From Superficieibacter sp. HKU1 (GTDB lineage: Bacteria; Pseudomonadota; Gammaproteobacteria; Enterobacterales; Enterobacteriaceae), in contig NZ_CP119754.1 in the NCBI RefSeq assembly GCF_029319185.1, positions 3,472,001 to 3,536,000 of the forward strand: a stretch of DNA of 64,000 nucleotides, in the 5' to 3' direction. The position numbers and the translations under genes are program-made. The notes under the pieces were generated by a model. It worked only from the letters and a program-made list of their open reading frames with translations, was not told the origin of the DNA and searched no databases. Of this stretch, positions 36,144-45,382 are shown piece by piece. Every line of letters begins with the position of its first letter. Position 1 is the first letter of the stretch.

Positions 36144-38260
36144 CGCAGGCCGCGCCGGATTACCATGCGCTAAACGCCATGCTGAATCTGTATGACAACG
36201 CAGGCCATATCCAGTTTGAGAAAGATCGTCAGGCCGTGGACGCCTTTTACAGTGCGCATGTCCTGCCCAATACGGTCACTTTCCCGCATCAGGACGCGCG
36301 CCTCGACTGGCTGGTGAGCGAAGGGTATTACGACGACAGCGTGCTGGCCCGTTACGACCGCGCCTTCGTGGTGGATCTATTTGCCCGCGCGCACGCCAGC
36401 GGTTTTCGTTTTCAGACCTTCCTCGGCGCGTGGAAGTTTTACACCAGCTATACGCTGAAAACCTTCGACGGCAAACGCTATCTTGAGCATTTCGAAGATC
36501 GGGTGACGATGGTGGCGCTGACGCTGGCCCAGGGCGATACCGCGCTGGCACAGCAGCTAACCGATGAAATGCTGTCCGGTCGCTTTCAGCCCGCCACGCC
36601 AACGTTTCTCAACTGCGGCAAGCAGCAGCGCGGCGAACTGGTTTCCTGCTTCTTATTGCGCATTGAAGACAATATGGAGTCGATTGGCCGGGCAGTGAAC
36701 TCCGCTCTCCAGCTCTCGAAGCGCGGCGGCGGCGTGGCGTTTCTGCTCTCCAACCTGCGCGAAGCAGGTGCGCCGATTAAACGTATTGAAAACCAGTCTT
36801 CCGGGGTGATCCCGGTGATGAAAATGCTGGAAGACGCTTTCTCCTACGCTAACCAGCTCGGCGCGCGTCAGGGTGCGGGCGCGGTCTATCTGCACGCGCA
36901 CCATCCGGATATTCAGCGTTTCCTTGATACCAAACGCGAGAATGCCGACGAAAAAATCCGTATCAAAACCCTTTCGCTTGGCGTGGTGATCCCGGATGTC
37001 ACTTTCCGTCTGGCGAAAGAGAATGCGCAGATGGCGTTGTTCTCGCCCTACGATGTGGAACGCATTTACGGCAAACCGTTTGGCGATATTGCGGTGAGCG
37101 AACTCTATGATGAGATGGTCGCCGACGAGCGAATTCGCAAAACCTGGATTAACGCCCGCGACTTCTTTCAGACGCTGGCCGAGATCCAGTTCGAGTCCGG
37201 CTACCCGTACATTATGTTTGAAGATACGGTTAACCGCGCCAACCCGATTGCCGGGCGCATTAACATGAGCAATCTGTGCTCGGAGATTTTACAGGTCAAC
37301 AGCGCCTCCACGTTTGATGACAATCTCGATTACGCCCATACCGGGCACGATATCTCCTGCAACCTCGGATCGCTGAATATTGCGCATACGATGGATTCGC
37401 CGGATTTTGGCCGTACCGTTGAAGCCGCCGTTCGCGGCCTGACCGCCGTCTCCGACATGAGCCACATCCGCTCGGTTCCCTCGGTAGCGGCGGGCAATGC
37501 TGAGTCGCATGCCATTGGGCTGGGACAGATGAACCTGCACGGCTACCTGGCACGGGAAGGGATCGCCTACGGTTCGCCGGAAGGACTGGATTTCACTAAT
37601 CTCTATTTCTACACCATTACCTGGCATGCGCTGAATACGTCCATGATGATTGCCCGCGAACGTAATCAGCGCTTCGCCGGGTTTGAGCAGTCGCGCTACG
37701 CCAGCGGCGAGTATTTCCGTCAGTATCTTGAGGATGACTGGCAGCCAAAAACGGCGAAAGTGGCGGCACTTTTTGCACGCGCCGGCATTACCTTACCCAC
37801 CCGCGCGATGTGGCAGCAGTTGAGCGAGGAGGTGAAACGCTACGGCATTTATAACCAGAATTTGCAGGCGGTGCCGCCGACCGGGTCAATTTCTTACATC
37901 AACCATGCGACCTCCAGCATCCACCCGATCGTGTCGAAGATTGAAATTCGCAAGGAAGGAAAAACCGGGCGCGTGTACTACCCTGCCCCGTTTATGACCA
38001 ACGATAATCTGGCCCTGTTCCAGGACGCCTATGAGATCGGCGCGGAGAAAATCATTGATACCTATGCCGAAGCCACGCGCCATGTCGATCAGGGATTGTC
38101 GCTAACGCTGTTCTTCCCGGATACCGCCACCACCCGCGATATCAATAAAGCGCAAATTTACGCGTGGAAGAAAGGCATCAAAACGTTGTACTACATTCGC
38201 CTGCGCCAGCTCGCGCTGGAAGGCACCGAAATAGAAGGCTGCGTGTCATGCGCGCTGTAA
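36116..38260 (+). CDS. nrdE: Class Ib ribonucleotide reductase alpha subunit NrdE
   Basis: A 714-residue catalytic subunit of the aerobic class Ib ribonucleotide reductase, nearly identical in length and sequence to E. coli NrdE. Visible features are the substrate-site block TPTFLNCGKQQRGELVSCFLL, the NLCSEI(L) radical-site region with GHDISCNLGSLN, and the C-terminal CVSC redox pair. The start codon is TTG 36116, inside nrdI behind AGGAGTGAG. It lacks the N-terminal ATP-cone of NrdA, as class Ib enzymes do. Confidence 0.96.
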   Translation: MATTTAERVTQAAPDYHALNAMLNLYDNAGHIQFEKDRQAVDAFYSAHVLPNTVTFPHQDARLDWLVSEGYYDDSVLARYDRAFVVDLFARAHASGFRFQTFLGAWKFYTSYTLKTFDGKRYLEHFEDRVTMVALTLAQGDTALAQQLTDEMLSGRFQPATPTFLNCGKQQRGELVSCFLLRIEDNMESIGRAVNSALQLSKRGGGVAFLLSNLREAGAPIKRIENQSSGVIPVMKMLEDAFSYANQLGARQGAGAVYLHAHHPDIQRFLDTKRENADEKIRIKTLSLGVVIPDVTFRLAKENAQMALFSPYDVERIYGKPFGDIAVSELYDEMVADERIRKTWINARDFFQTLAEIQFESGYPYIMFEDTVNRANPIAGRINMSNLCSEILQVNSASTFDDNLDYAHTGHDISCNLGSLNIAHTMDSPDFGRTVEAAVRGLTAVSDMSHIRSVPSVAAGNAESHAIGLGQMNLHGYLAREGIAYGSPEGLDFTNLYFYTITWHALNTSMMIARERNQRFAGFEQSRYASGEYFRQYLEDDWQPKTAKVAALFARAGITLPTRAMWQQLSEEVKRYGIYNQNLQAVPPTGSISYINHATSSIHPIVSKIEIRKEGKTGRVYYPAPFMTNDNLALFQDAYEIGAEKIIDTYAEATRHVDQGLSLTLFFPDTATTRDINKAQIYAWKKGIKTLYYIRLRQLALEGTEIEGCVSCAL

Positions 38261-38270
38261 GGAGAGAGGG

Positions 38271-39233
38271 ATGAACCGCCTGTCGCGCGTAAGCGCCGTG
38301 AACTGGAACAAAATCCACGACGATAAAGATCTTGAGGTCTGGAACCGTCTGACCAGCAACTTCTGGCTGCCGGAAAAGGTGCCGCTGTCGAATGACATTC
38401 CCGCCTGGCAGGGACTGAGCGCAGCGGAACAACAGTTGACCATTCGCGTCTTCACCGGGCTGACGCTGCTCGATACCATTCAGAACACGGTGGGCGCGCC
38501 GGCGCTGATGGCCGACTCGCTGACGCCGCATGAAGAGGCGGTGCTGTCGAACGTCAGTTTTATGGAGGCGGTGCATGCCCGCTCCTACAGCTCGATCTTC
38601 TCAACTTTATGCCAGACCAGAGATGTGGATGCCGCCTATCTGTGGAGCGAAGAGAACGCCCCGTTACAGCGTAAAGCGCAGCTGATTCTGGAGCGCTATC
38701 GCGCCGACGAGCCGCTGAAGAAAAAAATCGCCAGCGTGTTTCTGGAATCGTTTCTGTTCTATTCCGGCTTCTGGCTACCAATGTATTTTTCCAGCCGCGG
38801 TAAATTGACCAACACCGCCGATCTGATTCGCCTGATCATTCGCGATGAAGCGGTCCACGGTTACTATATCGGCTACAAGTACCAGAAAGGGCTGGAGAAA
38901 CTCAGTGCGGAAGAGCGTGAGGCGCTGAAGAATTTTGCCCTCGAATTGCTGATGGATCTTTACGACAACGAGCTGGCCTATACCCACGATCTGTATGCCG
39001 ATACCGGCTGGGAAGAGGATGTTCAGTCCTTCCTCTGCTATAACGCCAATAAAGCGCTGATGAATCTGGGATACGAACCGTTATTCCCACCGGAGATGGC
39101 CGAGGTCAACCCGGCTATCCTTGCGGCGCTCTCGCCTAACGCCGATGAAAACCACGACTTTTTCTCCGGGTCAGGTTCCTCTTATGTGATGGGCAAAGCG
39201 GTGGAAACCGAAGACGAAGACTGGAATTTCTGA
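38271..39233 (+). CDS. nrdF: Class Ib ribonucleotide reductase beta subunit NrdF
   Basis: A 320-residue radical-generating subunit. The metal-ligand segments are MEAVHARSYSSIF and the RDEAVHGYYIGYK helix, and the tyrosyl-radical and C-terminal NrdE-interaction tail (DEDWNF) is present. It holds a Mn2-tyrosyl cofactor built with NrdI. The gene is 10 bp after nrdE behind GGAGAGAGGG. This manganese-dependent enzyme would be favoured under iron limitation or oxidative stress. Confidence 0.96.
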   Translation: MNRLSRVSAVNWNKIHDDKDLEVWNRLTSNFWLPEKVPLSNDIPAWQGLSAAEQQLTIRVFTGLTLLDTIQNTVGAPALMADSLTPHEEAVLSNVSFMEAVHARSYSSIFSTLCQTRDVDAAYLWSEENAPLQRKAQLILERYRADEPLKKKIASVFLESFLFYSGFWLPMYFSSRGKLTNTADLIRLIIRDEAVHGYYIGYKYQKGLEKLSAEEREALKNFALELLMDLYDNELAYTHDLYADTGWEEDVQSFLCYNANKALMNLGYEPLFPPEMAEVNPAILAALSPNADENHDFFSGSGSSYVMGKAVETEDEDWNF

Positions 39234-39244
39234 CGATAAATCCT

Positions 39245-39267
39245 GCCGGGCATTGTTCATGCCCGGC
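39245..39267 (+). terminator. Hairpin between convergent nrdF and glycoside hydrolase genes
   Basis: GCCGGGCAT (39245-39253) and ATGCCCGGC (39259-39267) form a 9-bp stem with a 5-nt loop. It sits in the 40-bp gap between the two stop codons. No long T-run follows on either strand. Confidence 0.6.
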
Positions 39268-39273
39268 GGTGGA

Positions 39274-40368
39274 TCAGGCACGCGGATGAAGCGGAATGCG
39301 TGTCAGGTGTGAGACCAGCTCCAGCTCGGCTTTACGGAACGGTAGCCCGTTCTCATCAAAAACATCGTGGAACCAGAGGTGGGCATAATCACCCTGCTCT
39401 CTCAGGACGACCGGCCACGGCATGAAAGTTTGCGTTTTCCCGCGTACCAGCCCCCACTGATACGGCACCACGTTACAACCATGCATAAGCGGCAGTTGCG
39501 CCTCAAAAGTGCTGCCAACGTGACGGGCCAGCCATTCGGTGCAAAACAGCGGACGACCAAATTGCTCCACGCGACGGATAGCGCGGACCATTTTTGCCGT
39601 GCCGACATAGGCGTGAAAGCTGATCACATCAGAGAGTTCCAGCGCGGCGCAATCGACAGGGTGCTGATAGATTTCCTCATCCGGCTGCTCCGGATCCTGC
39701 GAAACATGCCAGGCCCCTACGGTTAACGGCTGAACAGGATCTTCATCTCGCGCCCACTGAAAGGTCTTCCTCATCAATTCCAGGGCAAAATGCTCCAGCT
39801 TTTCATCGTACAGCACCTCTTCAGTCCCGCTGGCAAAGGTGCCGCGGTTACCCGGTTCGTTGTACAAATCCCAGACGATAATGCGCGCATCTTCGCGGAA
39901 AGTGTGGATGATATCACGCACGTAGCGTTCGATTTCCGGCCACACAGCATAGTCGCAAACCTTGTCGCGTCCCGGACTGGCGGCAGCCTGGCTATTATGC
40001 TTGCCGGGCACCGGCGCTTTTTGCGGCCCGAGATAAGGTTCATCGCCGGAAAACCCGCAGTCGTCCATCAGGGTGAGCATGGTACGAAAGCCCTGTTTCG
40101 CCGCTATCGCTAAAAAAGCGTCGATGCGGCTAATCAGGCCGTCCCGGTCGTGCTGCCAGACGATAAACGGCAGGTTAATACGTAACGTGTTGTAACCCAC
40201 ATCCCGCGCCCAGCCCAGCTCCTGAGCGATAGTTTGCGCATCGAAGGTTGCGCCCTGCCACAGTTCCGTCCAGTTCACGGCGGTCCGCGGCAAATAGTTG
40301 AATCCGCACATCCACCCCTGCTGCTGATACCAACGATGTGCCAGTTCCTTACTCCATTGTTGACGCAT
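39274..40368 (-). CDS. Clan GH-A glycoside hydrolase (cellulase/xylanase/mannanase-like)
   Basis: A 364-residue TIM-barrel hydrolase without signal peptide, so probably cytoplasmic. The acid/base Glu171 follows Asn in WDLYNEPG, and the nucleophile Glu278 is in PLFCTEWLA, the NE...E signature of clan GH-A retaining glycosidases. Other blocks are LGWARDVGYNTLRINLPF and DVISFHAYVG. The substrate is not predictable; an intracellular enzyme would act on imported oligosaccharides. The gene is divergent from a LacI-type regulator, and a perfect 28-bp palindrome lies 24 bp before its start, so local repression is likely. Confidence 0.82.
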   Translation of the reverse strand: MRQQWSKELAHRWYQQQGWMCGFNYLPRTAVNWTELWQGATFDAQTIAQELGWARDVGYNTLRINLPFIVWQHDRDGLISRIDAFLAIAAKQGFRTMLTLMDDCGFSGDEPYLGPQKAPVPGKHNSQAAASPGRDKVCDYAVWPEIERYVRDIIHTFREDARIIVWDLYNEPGNRGTFASGTEEVLYDEKLEHFALELMRKTFQWARDEDPVQPLTVGAWHVSQDPEQPDEEIYQHPVDCAALELSDVISFHAYVGTAKMVRAIRRVEQFGRPLFCTEWLARHVGSTFEAQLPLMHGCNVVPYQWGLVRGKTQTFMPWPVVLREQGDYAHLWFHDVFDENGLPFRKAELELVSHLTRIPLHPRA

Positions 40369-40392
40369 AAACTCTCCTGTTATCCTTTGCGA

Positions 40393-40420
40393 GTAATATT
40401 TATTAGCTAATAAATATTAC
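40393..40420 (-). promoter_or_regulatory. Perfect 28-bp palindrome, probable operator of the LacI-type regulator
   Basis: The left half GTAATATTTATTAG (40393-40406) is followed at once by its exact reverse complement CTAATAAATATTAC (40407-40420). It is in the divergent intergenic region, 24 bp upstream of the hydrolase start and 127 bp from the regulator start. LacI-family proteins bind such palindromes as dimers. The great length and AT-richness are unusual for the family. Confidence 0.6.
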
Positions 40421-40547
40421 CTGACCTCCTGAACTGCAAGATCGCCGTGAGATAGTTGTTATGATGATCACATTCCCTCGCGTGGAGGGCGGCGGGCATA
40501 AATCCCCTGACAGGCTATGGTATAGTGGGAAAAAGATCGGATAGCCG

Positions 40548-41567
40548 ATGGCGAAGATGATGAAAAAGAAAGAAAAAATCACCATGAACGATATCGCTCG
40601 CGAGGCGGGCGTCTCGCAGGCGACGGTGTCTTTGATCCTCAATAATTCACAAAGCATTAAGCTCAGCGAGGAAACCCGTCAGCGGGTGATCGGCACTGCG
40701 CAAAAGCTGGGGTACAAAAAGATCCCGCCACCGCATCAGATGGAGGGACAGGAGGAGATCGCGATCCTGGTTAACGCCATGCCGGGCTACGATCCCTTTG
40801 TCGACGCGTTTAATCAGGCCCGGGATGCCGCATGGCGCAACAACGCTCTGCTGACCCTTTACGACTACGGTGATGATGGCGAACTGGCTATCCATATTAT
40901 CCGTCAGCTTGAACAGCGGCGCTGCGCCGGGATTATCCTTGCGTCACCTGTTACCCGCGCGATTGATTTCTCACCGTTTGACAACTGCACCCGCATCCCG
41001 CTGGTGCTGCTAAACGTTTACGATCGAAACTACCCGATGGTGCCGACGTTTTTGCCGAACGATTATGCCAACGCCTTACAGATCGCCCGGCATCTGATTG
41101 CCCAGGGCGCGCGGCGCATTGCCCATATTACCGGCGATCGCTGGATGGACGCGTCGCAACATCGTCTGGAAGGGTATAAGGCGGCGCTGGCGCAGGCAGA
41201 AATCGAGTTCGATCCTTCGCTTATCATCAGCACCAACTGGCAGCTTAATGAAGCCCGGTGCGCTACCCGCCAGCTGATGCAGGGTTCAACGCCGCCAGAC
41301 GCCATCTTTTGCGCCAGCGACTGGCTCGCGCTGGGCTGCTACCAGGCGCTGGCCGAATTGCAGATCGATGTTCCTCAGCAGGTCATGGTGGCGGGCTATG
41401 ACGATCAGCGCTACACCGGTCAGCTCACGCCTGCATTAACCAGCGTTCAGCTTCCCTACGCCGAGCTGGGACGGCTCGCCGTGGAATATCTTTGTGAGGG
41501 AGAAGATGCTGCCACCCAGGTCACGATGACCGGAAAACTGAGGGTACGTCAGTCGACCCAGCGTTAG
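40548..41567 (+). CDS. LacI-family transcriptional regulator
   Basis: A 339-residue regulator with the LacI helix-turn-helix and hinge (ITMNDIAREAGVSQATVSLI, about residues 11-30) and a periplasmic-binding-protein-like sensor domain (about 65-335, with PDAIFCASDWLALG and VAGYDDQRYTGQLTPALTSV). It is likely to respond to a sugar and to repress the divergent glycoside hydrolase gene. In-frame ATGs at 40548, 40557 and 40560 are all possible; no strong Shine-Dalgarno separates them. Confidence 0.85.
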   Translation: MAKMMKKKEKITMNDIAREAGVSQATVSLILNNSQSIKLSEETRQRVIGTAQKLGYKKIPPPHQMEGQEEIAILVNAMPGYDPFVDAFNQARDAAWRNNALLTLYDYGDDGELAIHIIRQLEQRRCAGIILASPVTRAIDFSPFDNCTRIPLVLLNVYDRNYPMVPTFLPNDYANALQIARHLIAQGARRIAHITGDRWMDASQHRLEGYKAALAQAEIEFDPSLIISTNWQLNEARCATRQLMQGSTPPDAIFCASDWLALGCYQALAELQIDVPQQVMVAGYDDQRYTGQLTPALTSVQLPYAELGRLAVEYLCEGEDAATQVTMTGKLRVRQSTQR

Positions 41568-41930
41568 CTATATTCATTATTATTCGTCAGGAAATATCCT
41601 CAGTTTCCTGACCGGATATTTCCCAAAGATTGCATATTTATCACACATATATTTCAATTTAGGTTAAGGTTAATAGTACGAAGCGCAATCGTCAGAATCA
41701 TCCGATTCAGGACGCCCTTCTGCTGTGGCTTTAAAAAAATATCAACTTTATTCGATTCCCGCTCAGCCCTTATATCATGGGAAATGCCGCCGATCCTGGT
41801 GCGGCAATATTCGTGCCAACCGGCAGTGTGAGGGTTGCCACAGATTCTCAGTGTGCTAGGGTATACCGCGGTGATTATTTCTTACAGGTAGCAAATCGAC
41901 AAAAGCAAATAACGGGAATCTTTTTATTGC
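41568..41930 (+). promoter_or_regulatory. proU: proU control region
   Basis: This 363-bp stretch has no gene. It contains TTGCCA (41835-41840), 16 bp, TAGGGT (41857-41862), which corresponds closely to the osmoregulated sigma-70 P2 promoter of E. coli proU. The AT-rich DNA upstream would be the H-NS-binding regulatory element. The proV ATG follows at 41931. Confidence 0.7.
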
Positions 41931-43133
41931 ATGGCAATTAAATTAGAAGTTAAGAATCTATATAAAGTATTTGGCGAGCATCCACAGCGCGCGTTCAAAT
42001 ATATCGAGAAAGGACTTTCGAAAGAGCAAATTCTGGAAAAAACAGGGCTATCGCTTGGCGTTAAAGACGCGAGTCTGGCCATTGAAGAAGGCGAGATATT
42101 TGTCATCATGGGATTATCCGGCTCGGGTAAATCCACAATGGTACGCCTTCTCAATCGCCTGATTGAACCCACCCGTGGACAGGTGCTGATTGACGGCGTC
42201 GATATCGCCAAAATCTCAGATGCTGAACTCCGCGAGGTGCGCAGGAAGAAAATTGCGATGGTGTTCCAGTCATTTGCGCTGATGCCACATATGACCGTGC
42301 TGGACAATACCGCGTTTGGTATGGAGCTGGCGGGCGTTTCTGCGCAGGAGCGACAGGAAAAAGCGCTGGATGCGCTGCGTCAGGTCGGTCTGGAAAATTA
42401 CGCTCACGGCTACCCGGATGAACTCTCCGGCGGTATGCGTCAGCGTGTCGGTCTGGCCCGCGCCTTAGCCATCAATCCTGATATTCTGTTAATGGACGAA
42501 GCGTTCTCCGCTCTCGATCCGTTAATTCGTACCGAAATGCAGGATGAGCTGGTGAAATTGCAGGCGAAGCATCAGCGTACCGTGGTCTTTATTTCTCACG
42601 ATCTCGATGAAGCAATGCGCATCGGCGACCGCATTGCCATTATGCAAAATGGTGAAGTGGTTCAGGTCGGTACGCCGGATGAAATTCTTAATAATCCAGC
42701 GAACGATTATGTGCGCACCTTCTTCCGCGGCGTGGATATTAGTCAGGTCTTCAGTGCCAAAGATATTGCTCGTCGCAGTCCGGTAGGATTGATTCGTAAA
42801 ACGCCGGGCTTCGGTCCACGTTCAGCGCTTAAATTATTACAGGATGAAGATCGCGAATACGGCTATGTGATTGAACGCGGCAATAAATATGTTGGCATTG
42901 TCTCCATCGATTCCCTGAAAGCGGCGCTCAGCCAGCAGCAGGGCATTGAGGCGGCGTTAATCGATTCCCCGCTTGCGGTGGAGGCGCAAACGCCGCTCAG
43001 CGAACTGCTTTCCCACGTGGGCCAGGCACCCTGTGCCGTGCCGGTAGTGGATGAAGAGCAGCAATACCTTGGCATCATTTCAAAACGGATGTTGCTACAG
43101 TCTTTAGATCGCGAGGGGGCTACCAATGGCTGA
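41931..43133 (+). CDS. proV: Glycine betaine/proline ABC transporter ATPase ProV
   Basis: A 400-residue ATPase of the ProU osmoprotectant importer. Walker A GLSGSGKST (from about residue 60), signature LSGGMRQRVGLARAL, Walker B ILLMDEAFSALDP and H-loop FISHDLDEA are visible. Two C-terminal CBS domains (about 280-400) would gate transport by ionic strength. It begins MAIKLEVKNLYKVFG, as in E. coli. It overlaps proW by 8 bp and is driven by the osmoregulated promoter upstream. Confidence 0.96.
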   Translation: MAIKLEVKNLYKVFGEHPQRAFKYIEKGLSKEQILEKTGLSLGVKDASLAIEEGEIFVIMGLSGSGKSTMVRLLNRLIEPTRGQVLIDGVDIAKISDAELREVRRKKIAMVFQSFALMPHMTVLDNTAFGMELAGVSAQERQEKALDALRQVGLENYAHGYPDELSGGMRQRVGLARALAINPDILLMDEAFSALDPLIRTEMQDELVKLQAKHQRTVVFISHDLDEAMRIGDRIAIMQNGEVVQVGTPDEILNNPANDYVRTFFRGVDISQVFSAKDIARRSPVGLIRKTPGFGPRSALKLLQDEDREYGYVIERGNKYVGIVSIDSLKAALSQQQGIEAALIDSPLAVEAQTPLSELLSHVGQAPCAVPVVDEEQQYLGIISKRMLLQSLDREGATNG

Positions 43134-44190
43134 TCAAAATAACCCGTGGGATACCGCACCTGCCGCTGATAACGCAGCACAATCCGCTGATGCCTGGGGC
43201 GCGCCCGCTGCGCCCGCCGACGGTGGTGGAAGCGCCGACTGGCTTAACAGCGCGCCCGCGCCAGCACCAGAACATTTCAACATCATGGATCCGTTCCATA
43301 AGACGCTGATCCCACTCGATAGCTGGGTGACGCAGGGGATCGACTGGGTGGTGACCCATTTCCGTCCGGTATTCCAGGGCATTCGCGTGCCGGTGGATTA
43401 TATCCTCAACGGTTTTCAGCAGCTGCTGCTGGGAATGCCTGCGCCGGTGGCGATTATCGTCTTTACCCTGATTGCCTGGCAGATTTCCGGCCTCGGCATG
43501 GGGGTTGCGACGCTGATCTCCCTGATTGCAATTGGCGCCATTGGCGCCTGGTCGCAGGCCATGATCACCCTGGCGCTGGTGCTTACCGCGCTGCTGTTCT
43601 GCGTGATACTGGGACTGCCGCTGGGGATCTGGCTGGCGCGAAGTCCGCGCGCGGCGAAAATTATCCGTCCGCTGCTGGATGCGATGCAAACCACGCCTGC
43701 GTTCGTTTATCTGGTGCCTATCGTCATGCTGTTCGGAATTGGTAACGTGCCGGGCGTAGTGGTCACCATTATCTTCGCCCTGCCGCCGATTGTGCGCCTG
43801 ACGATCCTGGGTATTAACCAGGTGCCGGCGGATCTCATTGAGGCATCGCGCTCCTTTGGTGCCAGCCCGCGTCAGATGCTGTTTAAAGTGCAGCTCCCGC
43901 TGGCAATGCCCACCATTATGGCAGGCGTGAACCAGACGCTGATGCTGGCCCTCTCCATGGTGGTTATTGCCTCGATGATCGCCGTAGGCGGTCTGGGTCA
44001 GATGGTACTGCGCGGCATTGGCCGTCTCGATATGGGTCTGGCGACCGTTGGCGGCGTGGGGATCGTGATCCTCGCCATCATTCTTGACCGCCTTACTCAG
44101 GCCGTTGGTCGCGATTCCCGCAGCCGTGGTAACCGCCGCTGGTACGCGACTGGCCCGCTGGGATTAGTGACTCGTCCCTTCATCAAATAA
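43126..44190 (+). CDS. proW: Glycine betaine/proline ABC transporter permease ProW
   Basis: A 354-residue inner-membrane permease. The hydrophilic periplasmic N-terminal part (about 1-95, rich in Ala/Pro/Asp) is typical of ProW. About seven transmembrane helices follow, with the EAA loop DLIEASRSFGASPRQMLFKVQLP (about residues 239-261). The start lies inside the end of proV, behind GATCGCGAGGGGG. Confidence 0.95.
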   Translation: MADQNNPWDTAPAADNAAQSADAWGAPAAPADGGGSADWLNSAPAPAPEHFNIMDPFHKTLIPLDSWVTQGIDWVVTHFRPVFQGIRVPVDYILNGFQQLLLGMPAPVAIIVFTLIAWQISGLGMGVATLISLIAIGAIGAWSQAMITLALVLTALLFCVILGLPLGIWLARSPRAAKIIRPLLDAMQTTPAFVYLVPIVMLFGIGNVPGVVVTIIFALPPIVRLTILGINQVPADLIEASRSFGASPRQMLFKVQLPLAMPTIMAGVNQTLMLALSMVVIASMIAVGGLGQMVLRGIGRLDMGLATVGGVGIVILAIILDRLTQAVGRDSRSRGNRRWYATGPLGLVTRPFIK

Positions 44191-44198
44191 TCACCCTT

Positions 44199-44224
44199 GC
44201 CCGGCGGCGTAACGTCTGCCGGGC
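44199..44224 (+). repeat. REP-like hairpin between proW and proX
   Basis: GCCCGGC (44199-44205) pairs with GCCGGGC (44218-44224) around GGCGTAACGTCT, recalling enterobacterial REP/PU palindromes (a GGCG..CGTCT core). It may stabilise upstream mRNA and adjust proX stoichiometry. Only one copy is seen in this window, so the assignment is tentative. Confidence 0.4.
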
Positions 44225-44258
44225 CTGCCCGACCTCACTCAATTAAAAAGGAACAACG

Positions 44259-45254
44259 ATGCGACATAGCACGATTTTAGCCACTGCCCTGGCCACTCTT
44301 GTTTCCACCAGCACCTTTGCAGCCGATTTGCCGGGTAAAGGCGTAACCGTTCAGCCGGTACAGAGCACCATTTCTGAAGAATCCTTCCAGACGCTGCTGG
44401 TCAGCCGCGCGCTGGAGAAGCTGGGCTACACCGTGAATAAGCCGAGCGAAGTTGACTATAACGTGGGCTATACCTCTATTGCCTCCGGTGATGCGACCTT
44501 TACCGCCGTTAACTGGCAGCCGCTGCACGATGATATGTATGCCGCCGCCGGTGGCGACAAAAAATTCTACCGTGAAGGCGTATTTGTGACCGGCGCGGCG
44601 CAGGGATATCTGATCGATAAAAAAACCGCCGAGCAGTATAAGATCACCAATCTCGCCCAGCTGAAAGATCCGAAGATTGCCAAAATCTTTGATACCAACG
44701 GCGACGGCAAAGCGGACATGATGGGCTGCTCGCCAGGCTGGGGCTGTGAAGCGGTTATCAACCACCAGAATAAAGCGTTCGATCTGGAAAAAACGGTTGA
44801 TGTCAGCCACGGTAACTACTCGGCGATGATGGCGGATACCATCACCCGCTTTAAAGAAGGTAAGCCGATCCTGTATTACACCTGGACGCCGTACTGGGTA
44901 AGCGACGTGATGAAACCGGGTAAAGATGTGGTCTGGTTACAGGTGCCGTTCTCTTCGCTGCCGGGCGAGCAGAAAGATATCGATACCAAACTGCCGAACG
45001 GCGCGAACTATGGTTTCCCGGTGAATACCATGCATATCGTCGCCAACAAAGCCTGGGCAGAGAAAAATCCGGCGGCGGCGAAACTGTTCTCGCTGATGAA
45101 ACTGCCGCTGGCGGATATCAACGCGCAGAACGCGATGATGCACGAGGGTAAAGCGTCCGAGGCCGATGTTCAGGGCCACGTTGACGGCTGGATCAAAGCC
45201 CACCAGCAGCAGTTCGACGGCTGGGTGAAAGACGCGCTGGCCGCACAGAAGTAA
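44259..45254 (+). CDS. proX: Periplasmic glycine betaine-binding protein ProX
   Basis: A 331-residue binding protein with signal peptide (cleavage after TFA, residue 21). The ligand-caging Trp segments FTAVNWQPLHDDM and YYTWTPYWVSDVM are visible, as is the disulphide region MGCSPGWGCEAV. It delivers betaine and proline betaine to ProW. It lies 68 bp after proW behind AAAAAGGAAC, and is followed by a strong hairpin. Confidence 0.96.
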   Translation: MRHSTILATALATLVSTSTFAADLPGKGVTVQPVQSTISEESFQTLLVSRALEKLGYTVNKPSEVDYNVGYTSIASGDATFTAVNWQPLHDDMYAAAGGDKKFYREGVFVTGAAQGYLIDKKTAEQYKITNLAQLKDPKIAKIFDTNGDGKADMMGCSPGWGCEAVINHQNKAFDLEKTVDVSHGNYSAMMADTITRFKEGKPILYYTWTPYWVSDVMKPGKDVVWLQVPFSSLPGEQKDIDTKLPNGANYGFPVNTMHIVANKAWAEKNPAAAKLFSLMKLPLADINAQNAMMHEGKASEADVQGHVDGWIKAHQQQFDGWVKDALAAQK

Positions 45255-45264
45255 TCGCTCTGAT

Positions 45265-45288
45265 ATCCCCTCCTCCACGGGAGGGGAT
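45265..45288 (+). terminator. proU operon terminator hairpin
   Basis: ATCCCCTCC (45265-45273) pairs with GGAGGGGAT (45280-45288), 11 bp after the proX stop. There is no T-run after it, so termination efficiency is uncertain. Confidence 0.55.
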
Positions 45289-45382
45289 CGCCCCAACCGC
45301 ACAATCCAACACGCGCTCCCTCCCCGTTAGCATCAATCATTCGTTATTATGGGTACAACGTAAATAACCATCACTGATAACA

